In this document: positions 63,815-64,000 of the stretch, piece by piece
Layout of the letters: each line of letters begins with the position of its first letter
Position numbering within the stretch: the stretch's first letter is position 1
From: JANJTB01 sp032027125
Lineage (GTDB): Bacteria; Bacteroidota; Ignavibacteria; Kapaibacteriales; UBA2268
NCBI GenBank assembly: GCA_032027125.1
Contig: JAVSMQ010000001.1
Coordinates: 1,140,679-1,204,678 of the forward strand
DNA: 64,000 nucleotides
Direction of reading: 5' to 3'
Notes under the pieces: model-generated
Told to the model about the DNA's origin: nothing
Database searches by the model: none
The model's input: the letters and a program-made list of their open reading frames with translations, nothing else
Program-made: the position numbers and the translations under genes

Positions 63815-64000
63815 TTAAACGAACAGCAATTTGTCCGCAACAAAATTGTAGATTTTGTTGGAAGCAATTAATGCTTCATCAAATTCTTCAAATGAGGGTT
63901 CAAAAATGTCATCAGGGTATCTGAATTCGGTAGCAAGGGGGGTTAACAATTCACAATCATCATATAAATCTGAAAAAGATTTATCAATAATAATACATTT
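63815..64000 (-). CDS. HEPN-like protein, 5' end beyond window edge
   Basis: The open frame enters from the right edge and stops at 63815; 61 residues are visible. It has DKSFSDLYDDCELLTPLATE, then FRYPDDIF, and ends EALIASNKIYNFVADKLLFV. An early Cys/Leu helix, an xxRYPxD motif and a last helix with A--I--FV are typical of HEPN domain C-termini, which are often RNases or partners of nucleotidyltransferases. The start and catalytic RxxxxH motif are outside the window or not visible. Confidence 0.65.
   Translation of the reverse strand, partial: KCIIIDKSFSDLYDDCELLTPLATEFRYPDDIFEPSFEEFDEALIASNKIYNFVADKLLFV

Noticed and set aside
1..64000. Search for tRNA, rRNA, CRISPR arrays and insertion-sequence transposases
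   Set aside because: Reading the gaps on both strands showed no cloverleaf-like tRNA sequence, no rRNA, no repeat-spacer array and no transposase motif; a tool-based scan would be needed to exclude small RNAs.

Overview
The window is AT-rich DNA from a Gram-negative, aerobically respiring member of the Bacteroidota/Chlorobiota side of the FCB group. An Ignavibacteria- or Kapabacteria-like lineage is my best guess; it is inferred from gene families, because there is no rRNA in the window. The evidence is: four proteins with type IX secretion (T9SS) C-terminal sorting domains, a fused CcoNO cbb3 oxidase, an alternative complex III (Act) cluster joined to an A2-type cytochrome oxidase, DUF4286, IgGFc-binding-type surface proteins, and weak Shine-Dalgarno use with some GTG/TTG starts. 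A single undetermined base (35807) indicates draft or metagenome origin.

Layout. 1-5237: the end of a multiheme cytochrome c, a repeat-filled gap, two divergent lipoprotein genes, and an ECF sigma factor followed by a protein that joins a cytoplasmic anti-sigma domain to a predicted outer-membrane barrel. 5575-7688: PPK2, DUF4286 and a membrane protein. 8235-23498 (minus strand): a 15-kb respiratory cluster, transcribed actA, small Tat protein, actB, actC, actDE fusion, actF, cytochrome c, SCO1, coxA, coxC, coxD, coxB, ctaB, membrane-cytochrome c fusion, ending at a strong terminator. 23920-30343 (minus): the cbb3 cluster ccoS, ccoNO, ccoQ, ccoP, then after a repeat-filled gap ccoG, ccoH and a SafE-like gene. 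Quinol electrons can therefore reach oxygen by ACIII plus the A2 oxidase, and cytochrome c electrons can also reach the high-affinity cbb3 enzyme.

30590-43545 (minus): an outer-membrane barrel, a MATE exporter, two tandem ~1030-residue IgGFc-binding/PKD-like T9SS proteins, an NSS transporter, a RelA-type (p)ppGpp synthetase and a lytic transglycosylase. 43834-49858 (plus): an RCC1-repeat T9SS protein, a MazEF-like toxin-antitoxin pair, a two-domain VOC protein and an Asp-box (sialidase-like) T9SS protein. 49952-54211 (minus): a CCA/poly(A) polymerase family protein and a split transketolase whose two halves are separated by a lipoprotein gene.

54315-58440 is an accessory island of RhuM, KilA-N, DUF4304 and PDDEXK (DUF1016) genes. 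They are separated by recurring border sequences, with two copies of a perfect 24-bp palindrome and a scar gene. It is followed by arr (rifampin ADP-ribosyltransferase) and hemW. 60171-61675 holds two lipoprotein paralogues and a decayed third copy, then a B12-binding radical SAM gene. The right edge carries a DUF433-like remnant and the 3' end of a HEPN-like gene. I saw no rRNA, tRNA, CRISPR array or intact insertion sequence.
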